A stretch of DNA of 64,000 bases from Streptomyces sp. CNH099 (GTDB taxonomy: Bacteria > Actinomycetota > Actinomycetes > Streptomycetales > Streptomycetaceae): contig AZWL01000009.1 of assembly GCA_000514715.1 (NCBI GenBank), positions 186,186-250,185 on the forward strand, given 5' to 3'. Below, one piece after another: positions 53,259 to 62,208 of the stretch. Made by a program: the position numbers and the translations under genes. The notes beneath the pieces are model-generated. The model ran no database searches, had not been told where the DNA came from, and worked only from the letters and a program-made list of their open reading frames with translations. Position 1 is the first letter of the stretch, and each line of letters begins with the position of its first letter.

Positions 53259-54191
53259 GTGGCGAGCACACTCGGCACCGGCGCCGTCACCCCCGACCGC
53301 CGCGCCGCCGGCGCCGTTCGCGGACGGCTCACGGGCCCGGCCCTGATCGCACCGTTCGCGCTCTTCTACATCGTTTTCCTGGTCGGCCCGCTGATCTACA
53401 CCTTCGTGGCGGGCTTCTTCAACGGCAGCCTGCTGCGCGACGGCTTCGGCAGCTGGGTCGGCCTCACCAACTACGCCGACGTCCTGGGCGACGCGGAGTT
53501 CTGGCGCACGCTGAAGCACACCCTGTGGTTCACGGTGCTGACCACCGTCCCGCTGGTGCTGCTGGCGCTGCTCCTCGCGATCCTCGCCGACCGGTTCGTA
53601 CGCGGCCGGTGGTTCTTCCGCTTCGCGTTCTTCGCGCCGTACGTGATCCCGTCCGCGTCGGTCTCGCTGATCTTCATGTGGGGCGTGCTCGCCGACCAGG
53701 TGGGCCTCGCCCAGGACTGGCTCAAGGCCCTCGGCGTCGACTCACCGCCGTCCTGGCTGGGCGACCCGAGCTGGGCGATGTGGTCCATGGCCGGCGTCAC
53801 CGTCTGGTGGACCGTCGGCTTCAACTTCGTGCTCTACCTCGCCGGCCTGCAGGAGATCCCCCGGGACGTGCACGAGGCCGCCGCGATCGACGGCGCCGGC
53901 CCCTGGCAGCGGATCCGGCACGTGGTCGTCCCCATGCTGGGGCGGACGACGACGCTCGTCACCGTGCTCCAGATCGTCGCCTCGCTGAAGGTCTTCGACC
54001 AGATCTACATGATGACCGGCGGCGGCCCCGACGGCTCCACCCGGCCGACGCTGCAGTACATCGTCGACACCGGCTTCACCGACGGCCGCACCGGCTACGC
54101 CTCGGTCGTCTCCCTGTTCCTCTTCCTCGTCATCCTGCTGATCTCCCTGGTCTGGTTCTTCCTCGTCCGCCGGGCAGAGAAGGAGAGCTGA
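53259..54191 (+). CDS. Sugar ABC transporter permease 1 (MalF-like)
   Basis: The 310-residue inner membrane protein has six helices and the ATPase-docking EAA loop (EAAAIDGAGPWQRIRHVVVP). The first helix is ALIAPFALFYIVFLVGPLIY. It pairs with the permease encoded 3 bp downstream. No ATPase gene is in the operon, as in many streptomycete sugar importers that share the MsiK ATPase. GTG 53259 has GAAAGG about 9 nt upstream; 36 bp separate it from the binding protein gene. Confidence 0.94.
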   Translation: MASTLGTGAVTPDRRAAGAVRGRLTGPALIAPFALFYIVFLVGPLIYTFVAGFFNGSLLRDGFGSWVGLTNYADVLGDAEFWRTLKHTLWFTVLTTVPLVLLALLLAILADRFVRGRWFFRFAFFAPYVIPSASVSLIFMWGVLADQVGLAQDWLKALGVDSPPSWLGDPSWAMWSMAGVTVWWTVGFNFVLYLAGLQEIPRDVHEAAAIDGAGPWQRIRHVVVPMLGRTTTLVTVLQIVASLKVFDQIYMMTGGGPDGSTRPTLQYIVDTGFTDGRTGYASVVSLFLFLVILLISLVWFFLVRRAEKES

Positions 54192-54194
54192 GCC

Positions 54195-55061
54195 GTGACC
54201 GGTACCACGCAAACCGCCGCCCCCGCGCCCCGGCGCCGCTACGACGCCGAGAAGCTCTTCAACCGCGTCGCGCTCGGCGTCCTCGTCGCCTTCGCGCTGC
54301 TGTGGCTGGTGCCGCTGCTGTTCGCGACGGCGATATCCATCCGGCCGGCCGACGAGATAGCCGTCGACCCGACGTCCTGGTTCTCGTCCAACCCCACGCT
54401 CGCGGCGTACGAGGACCTCTTCGACAAGGGCAAGCTGCCCTACTGGTACGCCAACAGCTTCATCGTCTCGCTGCTGACCACGGTGCTCACCGTCGGCACC
54501 GCCTCGCTCGCCGCCTTCGGCCTGTCCCAGGTGCGCTTCCGCCTCCGCCGCGTGGCGTTCCTGCTGCTGCTCGCCGGGATCATGGTCCCGATGCAGGTGC
54601 TGATGATCCCGCAGTTCCTCGCGCTGCAGGAGGTGGGCCTGCTCAACACGTACTGGGGCGTGGTCCTGCCGCAGGTGCCGAACGTCGTCGCCGTCTTCGT
54701 CTTCAAGCAGTTCTTCGACGGCATCCCCAGGGAGCTGGTCGAGGCCGCGCGCGCCGACGGCGCCGGCTGGCTGCGCACGTACTGGCAGATCGTGATGCCG
54801 GTCGCGCGGCCCGCCGTGTCGGCCGTGACGATCTTCGTCTTCGTGCAGGTCTGGAACAACTTCCTGTGGCCGCTGCTGGTGGTCACCGACCCGGAGATGA
54901 TGACGCTGCCCGTCGGCCTCAACTCCGTACAGGACGCCTTCGGCATCCCGTACGCGCAGCTCATGGCCTCCGCCGTGCTCGGCGCCGTCCCGCTGCTCGT
55001 CGTCTTCTCGCTCTTCCAGCGCCGCATCGTCGAGGGCATCGCCGGTACGGGCCTGAAGTAG
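54195..55061 (+). CDS. Sugar ABC transporter permease 2 (MalG-like)
   Basis: The 288-residue membrane protein has six helices and its own EAA loop (VEAARADGAGWLRTYWQIVM), with LLLLAGIMVPMQVLMIPQFL typical of MalG-type partners. GTG 54195 starts 3 bp after the previous stop, so the two permeases are coupled and made in equal amounts. Together they form the channel for the operon's oligosaccharide substrate. Confidence 0.94.
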   Translation: MTGTTQTAAPAPRRRYDAEKLFNRVALGVLVAFALLWLVPLLFATAISIRPADEIAVDPTSWFSSNPTLAAYEDLFDKGKLPYWYANSFIVSLLTTVLTVGTASLAAFGLSQVRFRLRRVAFLLLLAGIMVPMQVLMIPQFLALQEVGLLNTYWGVVLPQVPNVVAVFVFKQFFDGIPRELVEAARADGAGWLRTYWQIVMPVARPAVSAVTIFVFVQVWNNFLWPLLVVTDPEMMTLPVGLNSVQDAFGIPYAQLMASAVLGAVPLLVVFSLFQRRIVEGIAGTGLK

Positions 55062-55115
55062 GCCCGCACCGCCCCGCCCCCGCGCACCACCGCACACCCC
55101 CGAGAAAGGCACCGC

Positions 55116-56657
55116 ATGCCGCACACCGCCAGGTTCACCGTCGACCCCGCGTTCGTCGTCGGCGAGGTGGACCCGCGCCTGTACGGGACGTTCGTCGAGC
55201 ACATGGGCCGCTGCGTCTACACCGGGATCTACGAGCCCGGCCACCCCACCGCCGACCCGGCCGGGTTCCGCGGCGACGTCGCCGCCCTGGTCCGCGAGCT
55301 GGGCACCGGCCTCGTCCGCTACCCCGGCGGCAACTTCGTCTCCGGCTACCACTGGGAGGACGGCGTCGGGCCGGTGGCGGACCGGCCGCGCCGGCTCGAC
55401 CTGGCCTGGCGGTCGGTGGAGTCCAACGAGGTCGGCACCAACGAGTTCCTGGCCTGGGCGAAGGGGCTGGGTCTGGAGCCGATGATGGCCGTCAACCTCG
55501 GCACCCGCGGCATCGACGCCGCCCGCGCGCTCGTCGAGTACGTCAACCACCCCGGCGGCACCGCCTGGTCCGACCTGCGCGTCAGCCACGGCGTCGCCGA
55601 GCCGCACGGCGTGCGGCTGTGGTGCCTGGGCAACGAGATGGACGGCCCGTGGCAGACCGGGCACAAGTCGGCGCGCGAGTACGGCCGGCTGGCGGCCGAG
55701 GCCGGCAAGGCCATGCACCAGGTCGACCCGACGATCGAACTCGTCGCCTGCGGCAGCTCCAACGCGCAGATGCCGACGTTCGGCAGCTGGGAGCGCGAGG
55801 TCCTGGAGGAGGCCTACGACGAGGTCGACTACCTGTCGCTGCACGCCTACTACGAGGAGCTGGACGGCGACCGGGCGAGCTTCCTCGCCTCCGGCGCACA
55901 CATGGACCAGTACATCTCCGACGTGGTGTCCACCGCGGACCACGTACGCGCCGTAAGGCGGGCGGACAAGCGGATCCGGCTCTCGTTCGACGAGTGGAAC
56001 GTCTGGTACGCCGCCCGCTTCCCCGGCGAGCGCAACCTGGCCACCGCCGAGACCCCGCGGCTGATCGAGGACACGTACTCGGTGACCGATGCCGCCGTCG
56101 TCGGCTCCCTGCTCATCACCCTCCTCCGGCACGCCGACCGGGTCGCCGTGGCGTGCCTGGCGCAGCTGGTCAACGTCATCGCGCCGATCCGCAGCGAGCC
56201 CGGCGGGCCGGCGTGGCGGCAGACGACGTTCCACCCCTTCGCGCAGGCCGCCCGGTTCGCGCGCGGCACGGTCCTGCGCACCGAGCCGGACCGCACGGCG
56301 TCGCGCGTCGAGACGCCGTGGCACGGCGACGTCCCGGCGCTCGACCACGTCGTGACGTACGACGAGGAGAGCGGCGGCCTCACGGTCCTGGCCGTGAACC
56401 GCGCCCAGGACGAGCCGCTGCGGCTGTCCGCCGCGCTGCGCGGGTTCGGTCCGGGCGGCACAGCGGACGCGTACGAGGTCCTCGAACACCTGGTCCTCGC
56501 CGACGACGACCCCGACGCGGCGAACACCGAGGCCGATCCGGGGCGGGTGCTGCCGCGGGCCGTCTCCGCCACCCGGATCGGCGCGGACGGCGAACTGGAG
56601 GCCGAACTGCCGCCCGTGTCCTGGAACGTGATCCGGCTACGGAGACAGCGCAGGTGA
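55116..56657 (+). CDS. abfA: Alpha-L-arabinofuranosidase, GH51
   Basis: This cytoplasmic enzyme releases L-arabinose from imported arabino-oligosaccharides. The 513-residue protein lacks a signal peptide. The acid/base Glu is at about 174 (CLGNEMDGPW) and the nucleophile Glu at about 293 (SFDEWNVWY). Other conserved blocks are RLYGTFVEHMGRCVYTGIYE, LVRYPGGNFVSGYHWEDG and YLSLHAYYE. The last 130 residues form the beta-sandwich domain common to GH51 (LTVLAVNR). ATG 55116 has GAGAAAGG 6 nt upstream. It defines the substrate of the neighbouring transporter. Confidence 0.96.
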   Translation: MPHTARFTVDPAFVVGEVDPRLYGTFVEHMGRCVYTGIYEPGHPTADPAGFRGDVAALVRELGTGLVRYPGGNFVSGYHWEDGVGPVADRPRRLDLAWRSVESNEVGTNEFLAWAKGLGLEPMMAVNLGTRGIDAARALVEYVNHPGGTAWSDLRVSHGVAEPHGVRLWCLGNEMDGPWQTGHKSAREYGRLAAEAGKAMHQVDPTIELVACGSSNAQMPTFGSWEREVLEEAYDEVDYLSLHAYYEELDGDRASFLASGAHMDQYISDVVSTADHVRAVRRADKRIRLSFDEWNVWYAARFPGERNLATAETPRLIEDTYSVTDAAVVGSLLITLLRHADRVAVACLAQLVNVIAPIRSEPGGPAWRQTTFHPFAQAARFARGTVLRTEPDRTASRVETPWHGDVPALDHVVTYDEESGGLTVLAVNRAQDEPLRLSAALRGFGPGGTADAYEVLEHLVLADDDPDAANTEADPGRVLPRAVSATRIGADGELEAELPPVSWNVIRLRRQRR

Positions 56658-56865
56658 CCACCCGCCGCACATAATCGAAACTGCCGGAAAACCCCGTACA
56701 TCCCTCGGCGCCTCTCGGGAGTCCTACGTCGTGAATCACACGGCGCCGACCTGGTGTGAAGCTCGCTACACCTAAGGCCCTTTTTGTATGAACCAGGGGC
56801 GTTCTTCGTAAATCTGGCCTAAAGTTCCGGGAGCGAAAGGTGCGCGTCGGCCAGGGGAGGATCGC

Positions 56866-58383
56866 GTGCGCCTCATCAGTCGCGATGTGCCAGGGGGGAA
56901 CATGCGGCGTATCGGGGTTTCCGATACCGGGATCATGACGGCCGAGCCGAGACGCGGGACCCGCGTGCGCTCCGCCGCGGCGAAGCCGACGTGGTATCTG
57001 CCGACCGCTCTCGTCACCGACGCGGCGGGGACGGCGATACCCGTCGTGCTCGTCTTCGTCCTGACCCGGCAGCCGTATCCGGCGCTCTGCGCCGCGCTGG
57101 CCGCCGGCGGCTGGCTCGCCGTACGGGCCGCGCGGCGCCGCTACTCCGCGCGGCAGCTCGGCGAGTCGGGCGCGGTGGTGCCGCTGCTGCAGGACTGGCT
57201 CCTGCTGCTCGGCGTGCTCGCCGTCGTCCGCGCGTTCACCGCCGACAGCGCCGCCGAGCCGCAGCCGGCCCTGCTCGCGCTGCTGCCCGGCCTGGTGCTG
57301 ACGGCCGGCACCGCCAAGCTGCTCCACCACCACCTCGTCGCCTCCCGCCGGGAGGGCCGGGCGGTACGGCGCGTGCTGGTGGTCGCCGAGCCGGCGACCG
57401 CCGACCAGGTCGTCGGCCAGCTGGCCGCGCGCACCGACCACGAGTACGTGGTCGTCGGCGTCGTCCCGGTCGGCGAGGCCCCGCTGTCCTGCGGCGCCCC
57501 GGAGGCCGCCCGGCTCGGCCCGGTCCCCGCGGACCGGGCGGGCTGGGAGGCCCAGGCGGTGCTGTCCGCCGCCGCCGAGCACGGCGCCGAGCTGGTCCTC
57601 GCCGCCCCCGGACCGCTGCTGCCGGCGGGCCGGCTGCGGCAGCTGGCGTGGGCGGTGCACGACGCGGGGCTGCCGCTGGCGGTGCTGCCCGGCGTCGCCG
57701 AGGTCGCCGAGCGGCGGATGCGGCTGTCGGTCGTCGCGGGCCTGACGCTGCTGCACATCGCGCCGCCACTGCGGCGGGGCGCGCAGTCGACGCTCAAGGC
57801 GGCGGGCGACCGCGTGGCCGCGGCCGCCGGCATCGCGCTGCTGGCGCCGGTCTTCGCGGTGATCGCGGCGGCGGTCAAGTTCACCTCGCCGGGGCCGGTG
57901 TTCCACCGGCAGACCCGCCTCGGCCGCGGCGGCGCGCCGTTCACGATGTGGAAGTTCCGCAGCATGGTGCAGGACGCGGAGCAGCAGAAGTCCACCCTGT
58001 CGGTGGTCAACGAGCACGAGGGCAGCCCCATCTTCAAGATCCGCCGCGACCCGCGGGTCACCCGCGTCGGCGAGGTGCTGCGCCGCAGCTCGCTGGACGA
58101 GCTGCCGCAGCTGTTCAACGTGCTGCGCGGCGAGATGTCCCTGGTGGGCCCGCGCCCGCCGCTGCCGGAGGAGGTCGCCAGGTACAGCGACACGGAGCTG
58201 CGCCGGCTGGCGGTGAAGCCGGGGATGACGGGCCTGTGGCAGGTCAGCGGCCGCTCGGACCTGACCTGGGACGAGACGATCGCGCTGGACCTGCACTACG
58301 TCGAGAACTGGTCCTTCGCCCACGACATGGACGTGATGGCCCGCACCCTGCGCGCGGTCGTCGACGGCCGGGGGGCGTATTGA
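56866..58383 (+). CDS. Undecaprenyl-phosphate sugar-1-phosphate transferase (exopolysaccharide priming)
   Basis: The 505-residue protein begins exopolysaccharide repeat-unit assembly by moving a sugar-1-phosphate onto undecaprenyl phosphate. The N-terminal half has about four to five membrane helices and a CoA-binding-like Rossmann region. The C-terminal 200 residues are the WcaJ/RfbP catalytic domain: MWKFRSMVQDAE, SSLDELPQLFNVLRGEMSLV, GPRPPLPEEV and KPGMTGLWQVSGRSDLTWDE. GTG 56866 has AGGGGAGG 5 nt upstream; ATG 56902 is a weaker option. It probably opens the exopolysaccharide locus with fcl and gmd. The donor sugar is unknown. Confidence 0.92.
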   Translation: MRLISRDVPGGNMRRIGVSDTGIMTAEPRRGTRVRSAAAKPTWYLPTALVTDAAGTAIPVVLVFVLTRQPYPALCAALAAGGWLAVRAARRRYSARQLGESGAVVPLLQDWLLLLGVLAVVRAFTADSAAEPQPALLALLPGLVLTAGTAKLLHHHLVASRREGRAVRRVLVVAEPATADQVVGQLAARTDHEYVVVGVVPVGEAPLSCGAPEAARLGPVPADRAGWEAQAVLSAAAEHGAELVLAAPGPLLPAGRLRQLAWAVHDAGLPLAVLPGVAEVAERRMRLSVVAGLTLLHIAPPLRRGAQSTLKAAGDRVAAAAGIALLAPVFAVIAAAVKFTSPGPVFHRQTRLGRGGAPFTMWKFRSMVQDAEQQKSTLSVVNEHEGSPIFKIRRDPRVTRVGEVLRRSSLDELPQLFNVLRGEMSLVGPRPPLPEEVARYSDTELRRLAVKPGMTGLWQVSGRSDLTWDETIALDLHYVENWSFAHDMDVMARTLRAVVDGRGAY

Positions 58384-58775
58384 GCCGGCGAGCACCGTTC
58401 CGCCTGCGGCGCGCAACCGCCCCCGGTGCGCGGCCGGTCGCCCGGGCCGCGGTGACGCCGCGGCCCGCGCGACCGCCGCACGCCGCGGTGCGGTCCGGCG
58501 CCCGCGGCGCCCGGCCGCCGCGGACAGGCCGGTCCATGACACCGCCACGCCCCGAGCGGCCCACGCACACCGCACCGCGGCCCGGACGGCCGACACACGC
58601 CGCACAGCGGGCCGGCGCCTGCGGTGCCCGGCGGCCGCAGGCCGACCGGCTCACTGCGCCGACCCTCGCCGCCCGCGGCGAAGCCGCGGCGGCCAGCGGG
58701 GTGCCCGAGGGGCGCAGCCCCTCGGAGGCCTCCCGGCCGGCGGCCGGTCGCGGGGCCGCTGAGGGGCGCAGCCCC
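58384..58775. other. 392-bp gap with two matching hairpins between convergent genes
   Basis: No gene can be supported; the frames here are Ala/Arg/Pro-rich and of low complexity. Two nearly identical hairpins lie at 58705-58725 and 58759-58779, the second overlapping the stop codon of fcl. They may end transcription in both directions. Confidence 0.6.
58705..58725. terminator. Hairpin 1, possible bidirectional terminator
   Basis: CCGAGGGGC and GCCCCTCGG form a perfect 9-bp stem with a GCA loop. There is no following T-run, which is common in high-GC actinomycetes. Confidence 0.6.
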
Positions 58776-58779
58776 TCAG
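58759..58779. terminator. Hairpin 2, possible bidirectional terminator
   Basis: CTGAGGGGC and GCCCCTCAG form a perfect 9-bp stem with the same GCA loop. It overlaps the fcl stop codon (58776-58778), so the last bases of fcl mRNA would be in the stem. Confidence 0.6.
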
Positions 58780-59741
58780 GGCCTGCGCCAGCTCTCGTAC
58801 ACCGCCGCGATGCCGTCCCGCAGCGCGATCTCCGGGCGCCAGCCCAGCTCCGTGATCCGGGACACGTCCAACAGCTTGCGCGGCGTGCCGTCCGGGCGGC
58901 TCGGGTCGAAGGCGATCCGGCCCGGGTAGCCGACGACGTCCCGTACGGTCTCCGCCAGCTCGCGGATCGTCAGGTCCTCGCCGCACCCGACGTTGACCGG
59001 CGCGTCGTCGTCGTAGCCGCGCAGCAGCGCGAGGCACGCCGCCGCCAGGTCGTCGACGTGCAGGAACTCCCGGCGCGGCGTGCCGGTACCCCAGAGCACC
59101 ACCTCCTCGGCGCCGCTCTCCCGCGCCTCGTGGAAGCGGCGGACGAGCGCCGGCAGGACGTGGCTCGTCTCCAGGTCGAAGTTGTCGCCGGGGCCGTACA
59201 GGTTCGTCGGCATCGCCGAGATGTACGCCGCGCCGTACTGCCGCCGGTACGCCTGCACCTGCTCGATGCCGGCGATCTTCGCCAGCGCGTACGCCTGGTT
59301 CGTCGGCTCCAGCGGCCCGGTCAGCAGCGAGTCCTCGCGGATCGGCTGGTCGGCCAGCTTGGGGTAGATGCACGAGGAGCCGAGGAACAGCAGCCGGCCG
59401 ACGCCCGCGGCGTGACCGCCGGCGATGACGCTCAGCTGGATGCGCAGGTTGTCCTCCAGGAACTGCACCGGGTAGCGGCTGTTGGCCATGATGCCGCCGA
59501 CCTTGGCCGCCGCCAGCACCACCGCGTCGGGCCGCACCGCCCCCAGCCACGCCGCCGTCCGCTCGGCGTCGCGCAGGTCGAGTTCGTCGCGGGTGCGGGT
59601 CAGGACCTCGTAGCCGTCGGCGGTCAGCCGGCGGGCGACGGCCGAGCCGACCAGCCCGCGGTGGCCCGCGACGAAGACGCGCGCGCCGGGCGGGAGGAGA
59701 TCGTCGCCGACGGGCGGGGACGGTTCGTTCGATGCAGTCAT
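58776..59741 (-). CDS. fcl: GDP-L-fucose synthase
   Basis: This enzyme converts GDP-4-keto-6-deoxymannose, made by the neighbouring gmd product, to GDP-L-fucose with NADPH. The 321-residue SDR protein has the N-terminal VFVAGHRGLVGSAVARRL and the catalytic serine block FLGSSCIYPK. YALAKIAGIE carries the Tyr and Lys, and YGPGDNFDLETSHVLPALV matches the family closely. ATG 59741 lacks a strong ribosome site. A TnpB-type element lies just upstream, in the gap shared with gmd, so its normal promoter may be displaced. Confidence 0.95.
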   Translation of the reverse strand: MTASNEPSPPVGDDLLPPGARVFVAGHRGLVGSAVARRLTADGYEVLTRTRDELDLRDAERTAAWLGAVRPDAVVLAAAKVGGIMANSRYPVQFLEDNLRIQLSVIAGGHAAGVGRLLFLGSSCIYPKLADQPIREDSLLTGPLEPTNQAYALAKIAGIEQVQAYRRQYGAAYISAMPTNLYGPGDNFDLETSHVLPALVRRFHEARESGAEEVVLWGTGTPRREFLHVDDLAAACLALLRGYDDDAPVNVGCGEDLTIRELAETVRDVVGYPGRIAFDPSRPDGTPRKLLDVSRITELGWRPEIALRDGIAAVYESWRRP

Positions 59742-59843
59742 CGGACTTGCGGGGCGGTGACTCCCGGGCTCAAGCCAGGGACGGAAACCCCTTCTCCCTT
59801 CGTTGGTGATGCCGTTGTCAGTGGCGGGAATTACATTCAGTAC

Positions 59844-61035
59844 GTGTCCCGATACCGTCTGCGACCCACGAGCGAGCAGCAACGAGTCCTCGCCTCGCAC
59901 TGTGCGCAGGCCCGGTTCGTTTGGAACCTGGCCGTGGAGCAGCACTCCTGGTGGACACCTCGCCGCGGGTCGGCTCCAGGGTATGTCGCCCAAGCTCGGC
60001 AGTTGACCGAGGCACGTGCGGAGTTCTCTTGGCTGCGGGCAGGATCACAGATGGTGCAGCAACAGGCACTGAGGGACTTCGCCCAGGCGATGGCGAACTA
60101 CTTCGCCGGCGCACATGGCCGCCCCACCTGGCGCAAGGCCGGGCGGCACGAGGGCTTCCGGATTGTTGCGGTCAAGCCTGAGTGCGTTCGGCGACTGGGC
60201 CGCCATACGGCCGAGGTGCGGGTACCCGAGGCCGGGTGGGTGCGCTTCCGCCTGTCCAGGCCGGTGCCCGACGGGGTGAAGTCTTACCGCGTGACGGAGG
60301 ACCGCGCCGGCCGCTGGCACCTCGCCTTCGCCGCCGTGCCCGATCCGATCCCCGCCCCCGGCAACGGTGCCACCGTGGGTGTCGACCGTGGCGTGGCCGT
60401 GGCCGCTGCCCTGTCCACCGGCGAACTGCTGACCATCGCAGGGTTGCGTCCGCCGGAGGCTCGTCGGCTGCGGCGGCTGCAGCGGCGCCTGGCGCGCTGC
60501 CGACGTGGTTCGAGGAGGCGGCACCGGGTGAAAGCGGCCGTGGGGCGGATGCATGCCCGCGAAGCCGACCGGCGCAAGGACTGGGTCGAGAAGACCAGTA
60601 CCGCTCTGGCCCGCCGATTCGACACGATCGCTCTGGAAGCGCTGAACATCCGGGCGATGACCGCATCGGCCCGCGGGACCGCGGCCCAGCCGGGGCGGGG
60701 TGTGAAGGCGAAGGCGCAGTTGAACCGGGGCATCCGCACCGTCGGATGGGGGGCGCCGGCCCGGCGGCTGGAGCACAAGGCTCCTGGCCGCGTAGTCACC
60801 ATTGACCCGGCGTACACGTCGCAGCGCTGCTCGGCCTGCGGGACCGTGGACCGGGAGGCGCGCGGAGAGCCAAGCCGTCTTCCGTTGCCGCGCCTGCGGA
60901 CATACGGGCAATGCCGACGTGAACGCCGCCAGAAACATCAGAACGGCTGCCGGGCGGGCAGTCGCTGCGCGGGAAGGGCCACGGGTTGCCGGGCCGGCGC
61001 ACCGCGAACCTCGACGCGATCGACTCTCGGTCTGA
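59844..61035 (+). pseudogene. tnpB: TnpB (RNA-guided nuclease of IS200/IS605 elements), frameshifted
   Basis: The reading frame from GTG 59844 encodes SRYRLRPTSEQQRVLASHC and FVWNLAVEQHSWW. It then gives RuvC-I TVGVDRGVAVAAALSTG with its Asp, RuvC-II DTIALEALNIRAM with its Glu, and the first zinc-finger pair CSACG. Then the frame is lost between about 60855 and 60870. The second pair (CRACGHTG) and the RuvC-III Asp block ([10 protein letters not shown], Asp codon 60916-60918) lie in the +1 frame and end at 61035. The single-frame product lacks the third catalytic Asp, so it is probably inactive. The total length (about 397 codons) is normal for TnpB. Confidence 0.85.
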
Positions 61036-61039
61036 GTGT

Positions 61040-61083
61040 GGATCGGGTTGGAATCCCCGCCTCCGGGCGGAGGAGGACGCCAA
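61040..61083 (+). ncRNA. Candidate TnpB guide RNA 3' end/right-end hairpin
   Basis: In TnpB elements the guide RNA overlaps the tnpB 3' end and stops at the element's right end. Here GTTGGAATCCCCGCC, a TCCG loop and GGCGGAGGAGG form the expected terminal hairpin (with one bulged A). Its full 5' extent is not visible by eye. Confidence 0.5.
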
Positions 61084-61129
61084 AAGTACGGATTCTGCCA
61101 TCCGGCGGAATGATCAGAGGGAAGGAACC

Positions 61130-62143
61130 ATGGGCAAGACGGCCCTCATCACCGGCGTCACCGGCCAGGACGGCTCGTACCTCGCCGAACTGCTGCTCAC
61201 CAAGGGCTACACGGTGCACGGCCTCGTGCGGCGCTCGTCGTCGTTCAACACCGAGCGCATCGACCACATCTACGAGGAGCCGCAGGAGCCCGGCCGCCGG
61301 CTGGTGCTGCACCACGCGGACCTCTCCGACGGGGTCGCGCTGGTGAACCTGCTGCGCGACCTGGCGCCCGACGAGGTCTACAACCTCGGCGCCCAGTCGC
61401 ACGTCCGGGTCTCCTTCGACGCCCCCCTCTACACCGCGGACGTCACCGGCCTCGGCTCCATGCGGCTGCTGGAGGCGGTCCGCGCCGCCGGCATCGACAC
61501 CCGGATCTACCAGGCGTCGTCCTCGGAGATGTTCGGCTCCGCCCCGCCGCCGCAGAACGAGCGCACCCCGTTCCACCCGCGCAGCCCGTACGGCTGCGCC
61601 AAGGTCTTCGGCTACTGGTCGACGGTGAACTACCGCGAGGCGTACGACCTCTTCGCGGTCAACGGCATCCTGTTCAACCACGAGTCGCCGCGCCGCGGCG
61701 AGACCTTCGTCACCCGGAAGATCACCCGCGCCGTGGCCCGGATCAGGGCGGGCCTGCAGGACCGCCTCTACATGGGCAACCTCGACGCGGTACGCGACTG
61801 GGGCTACGCCCCGGAGTACGTCGAGGCGATGTGGCTGATGCTCCAGCGCGACGTGCCGGACGACTACGTGGTCGCCACCGGGGAGGCGGGCAGCGTCCGC
61901 CAGTTCCTCGACGCCGCGTTCACCGCCGCCGGGCTCGACTGGGCCGAGTACGTCCGCTTCGACCCCAAGTACGAGCGGCCCAGCGAGGTCGACGCGCTCA
62001 TCGGGGACGCCACCAAGGCCGGCGACCTGCTGGGCTGGAAGCCGCAGGTCAAGTGGCCCGAGCTGGCCCGCATCATGGTCGAAGCGGACATCGAGGCGCT
62101 CGACGCGGAACTGGCCGGGGCCACTGTCAGGATCGACAGGTAA
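61130..62143 (+). CDS. gmd: GDP-mannose 4,6-dehydratase
   Basis: This enzyme makes GDP-4-keto-6-deoxymannose from GDP-mannose, the substrate of Fcl. The 337-residue SDR protein has [18 protein letters not shown] and [17 protein letters not shown]. The catalytic QASSSEMFG and [12 protein letters not shown] (Tyr and Lys) follow, and [19 protein letters not shown] is strongly conserved in Gmd. ATG 61130 has GGGAAGGA 4 nt upstream. It starts 47 bp downstream of the TnpB element. It feeds GDP-fucose synthesis. Confidence 0.97.
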   Translation: MGKTALITGVTGQDGSYLAELLLTKGYTVHGLVRRSSSFNTERIDHIYEEPQEPGRRLVLHHADLSDGVALVNLLRDLAPDEVYNLGAQSHVRVSFDAPLYTADVTGLGSMRLLEAVRAAGIDTRIYQASSSEMFGSAPPPQNERTPFHPRSPYGCAKVFGYWSTVNYREAYDLFAVNGILFNHESPRRGETFVTRKITRAVARIRAGLQDRLYMGNLDAVRDWGYAPEYVEAMWLMLQRDVPDDYVVATGEAGSVRQFLDAAFTAAGLDWAEYVRFDPKYERPSEVDALIGDATKAGDLLGWKPQVKWPELARIMVEADIEALDAELAGATVRIDR

Positions 62144-62208
62144 AAACGGATATTCTCTCCCCGGACTCGCGACGCGCGGCCGCAGGGGACGACGGCCCAG
62201 GGGGGCAC

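Larger units (their letters stand above)
59750..61083 (+). mobile_element. IS200/IS605-group TnpB-only insertion element
   Basis: The element holds a frameshifted tnpB and has typical ends. An imperfect hairpin lies near the left end (about 59763-59780, GGGCTCAAGCC core). The right end (61054-61074) has the GGAATCCCCGCC ... GGCGGAGGAGGAC hairpin typical of IS605 right ends and TnpB guide RNA 3' parts, followed by GCCAA near 61079-61083. No tnpA is present. It sits between divergent fcl and gmd. The exact left boundary is uncertain to about 20 bp. Confidence 0.75.

Noticed and set aside
53742..56489. A 915-codon open frame opposite the permease and arabinofuranosidase genes
   Set aside because: Long antisense frames are expected at this GC content. 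Its product has no motif, while the sense strand encodes clear enzymes and permeases.
59844..61035. Programmed frameshifting as an explanation for split tnpB
   Set aside because: No slippery heptamer or stimulatory structure is evident at 60855-60870, and TnpB genes are not known to need it. A disabling mutation is simpler.
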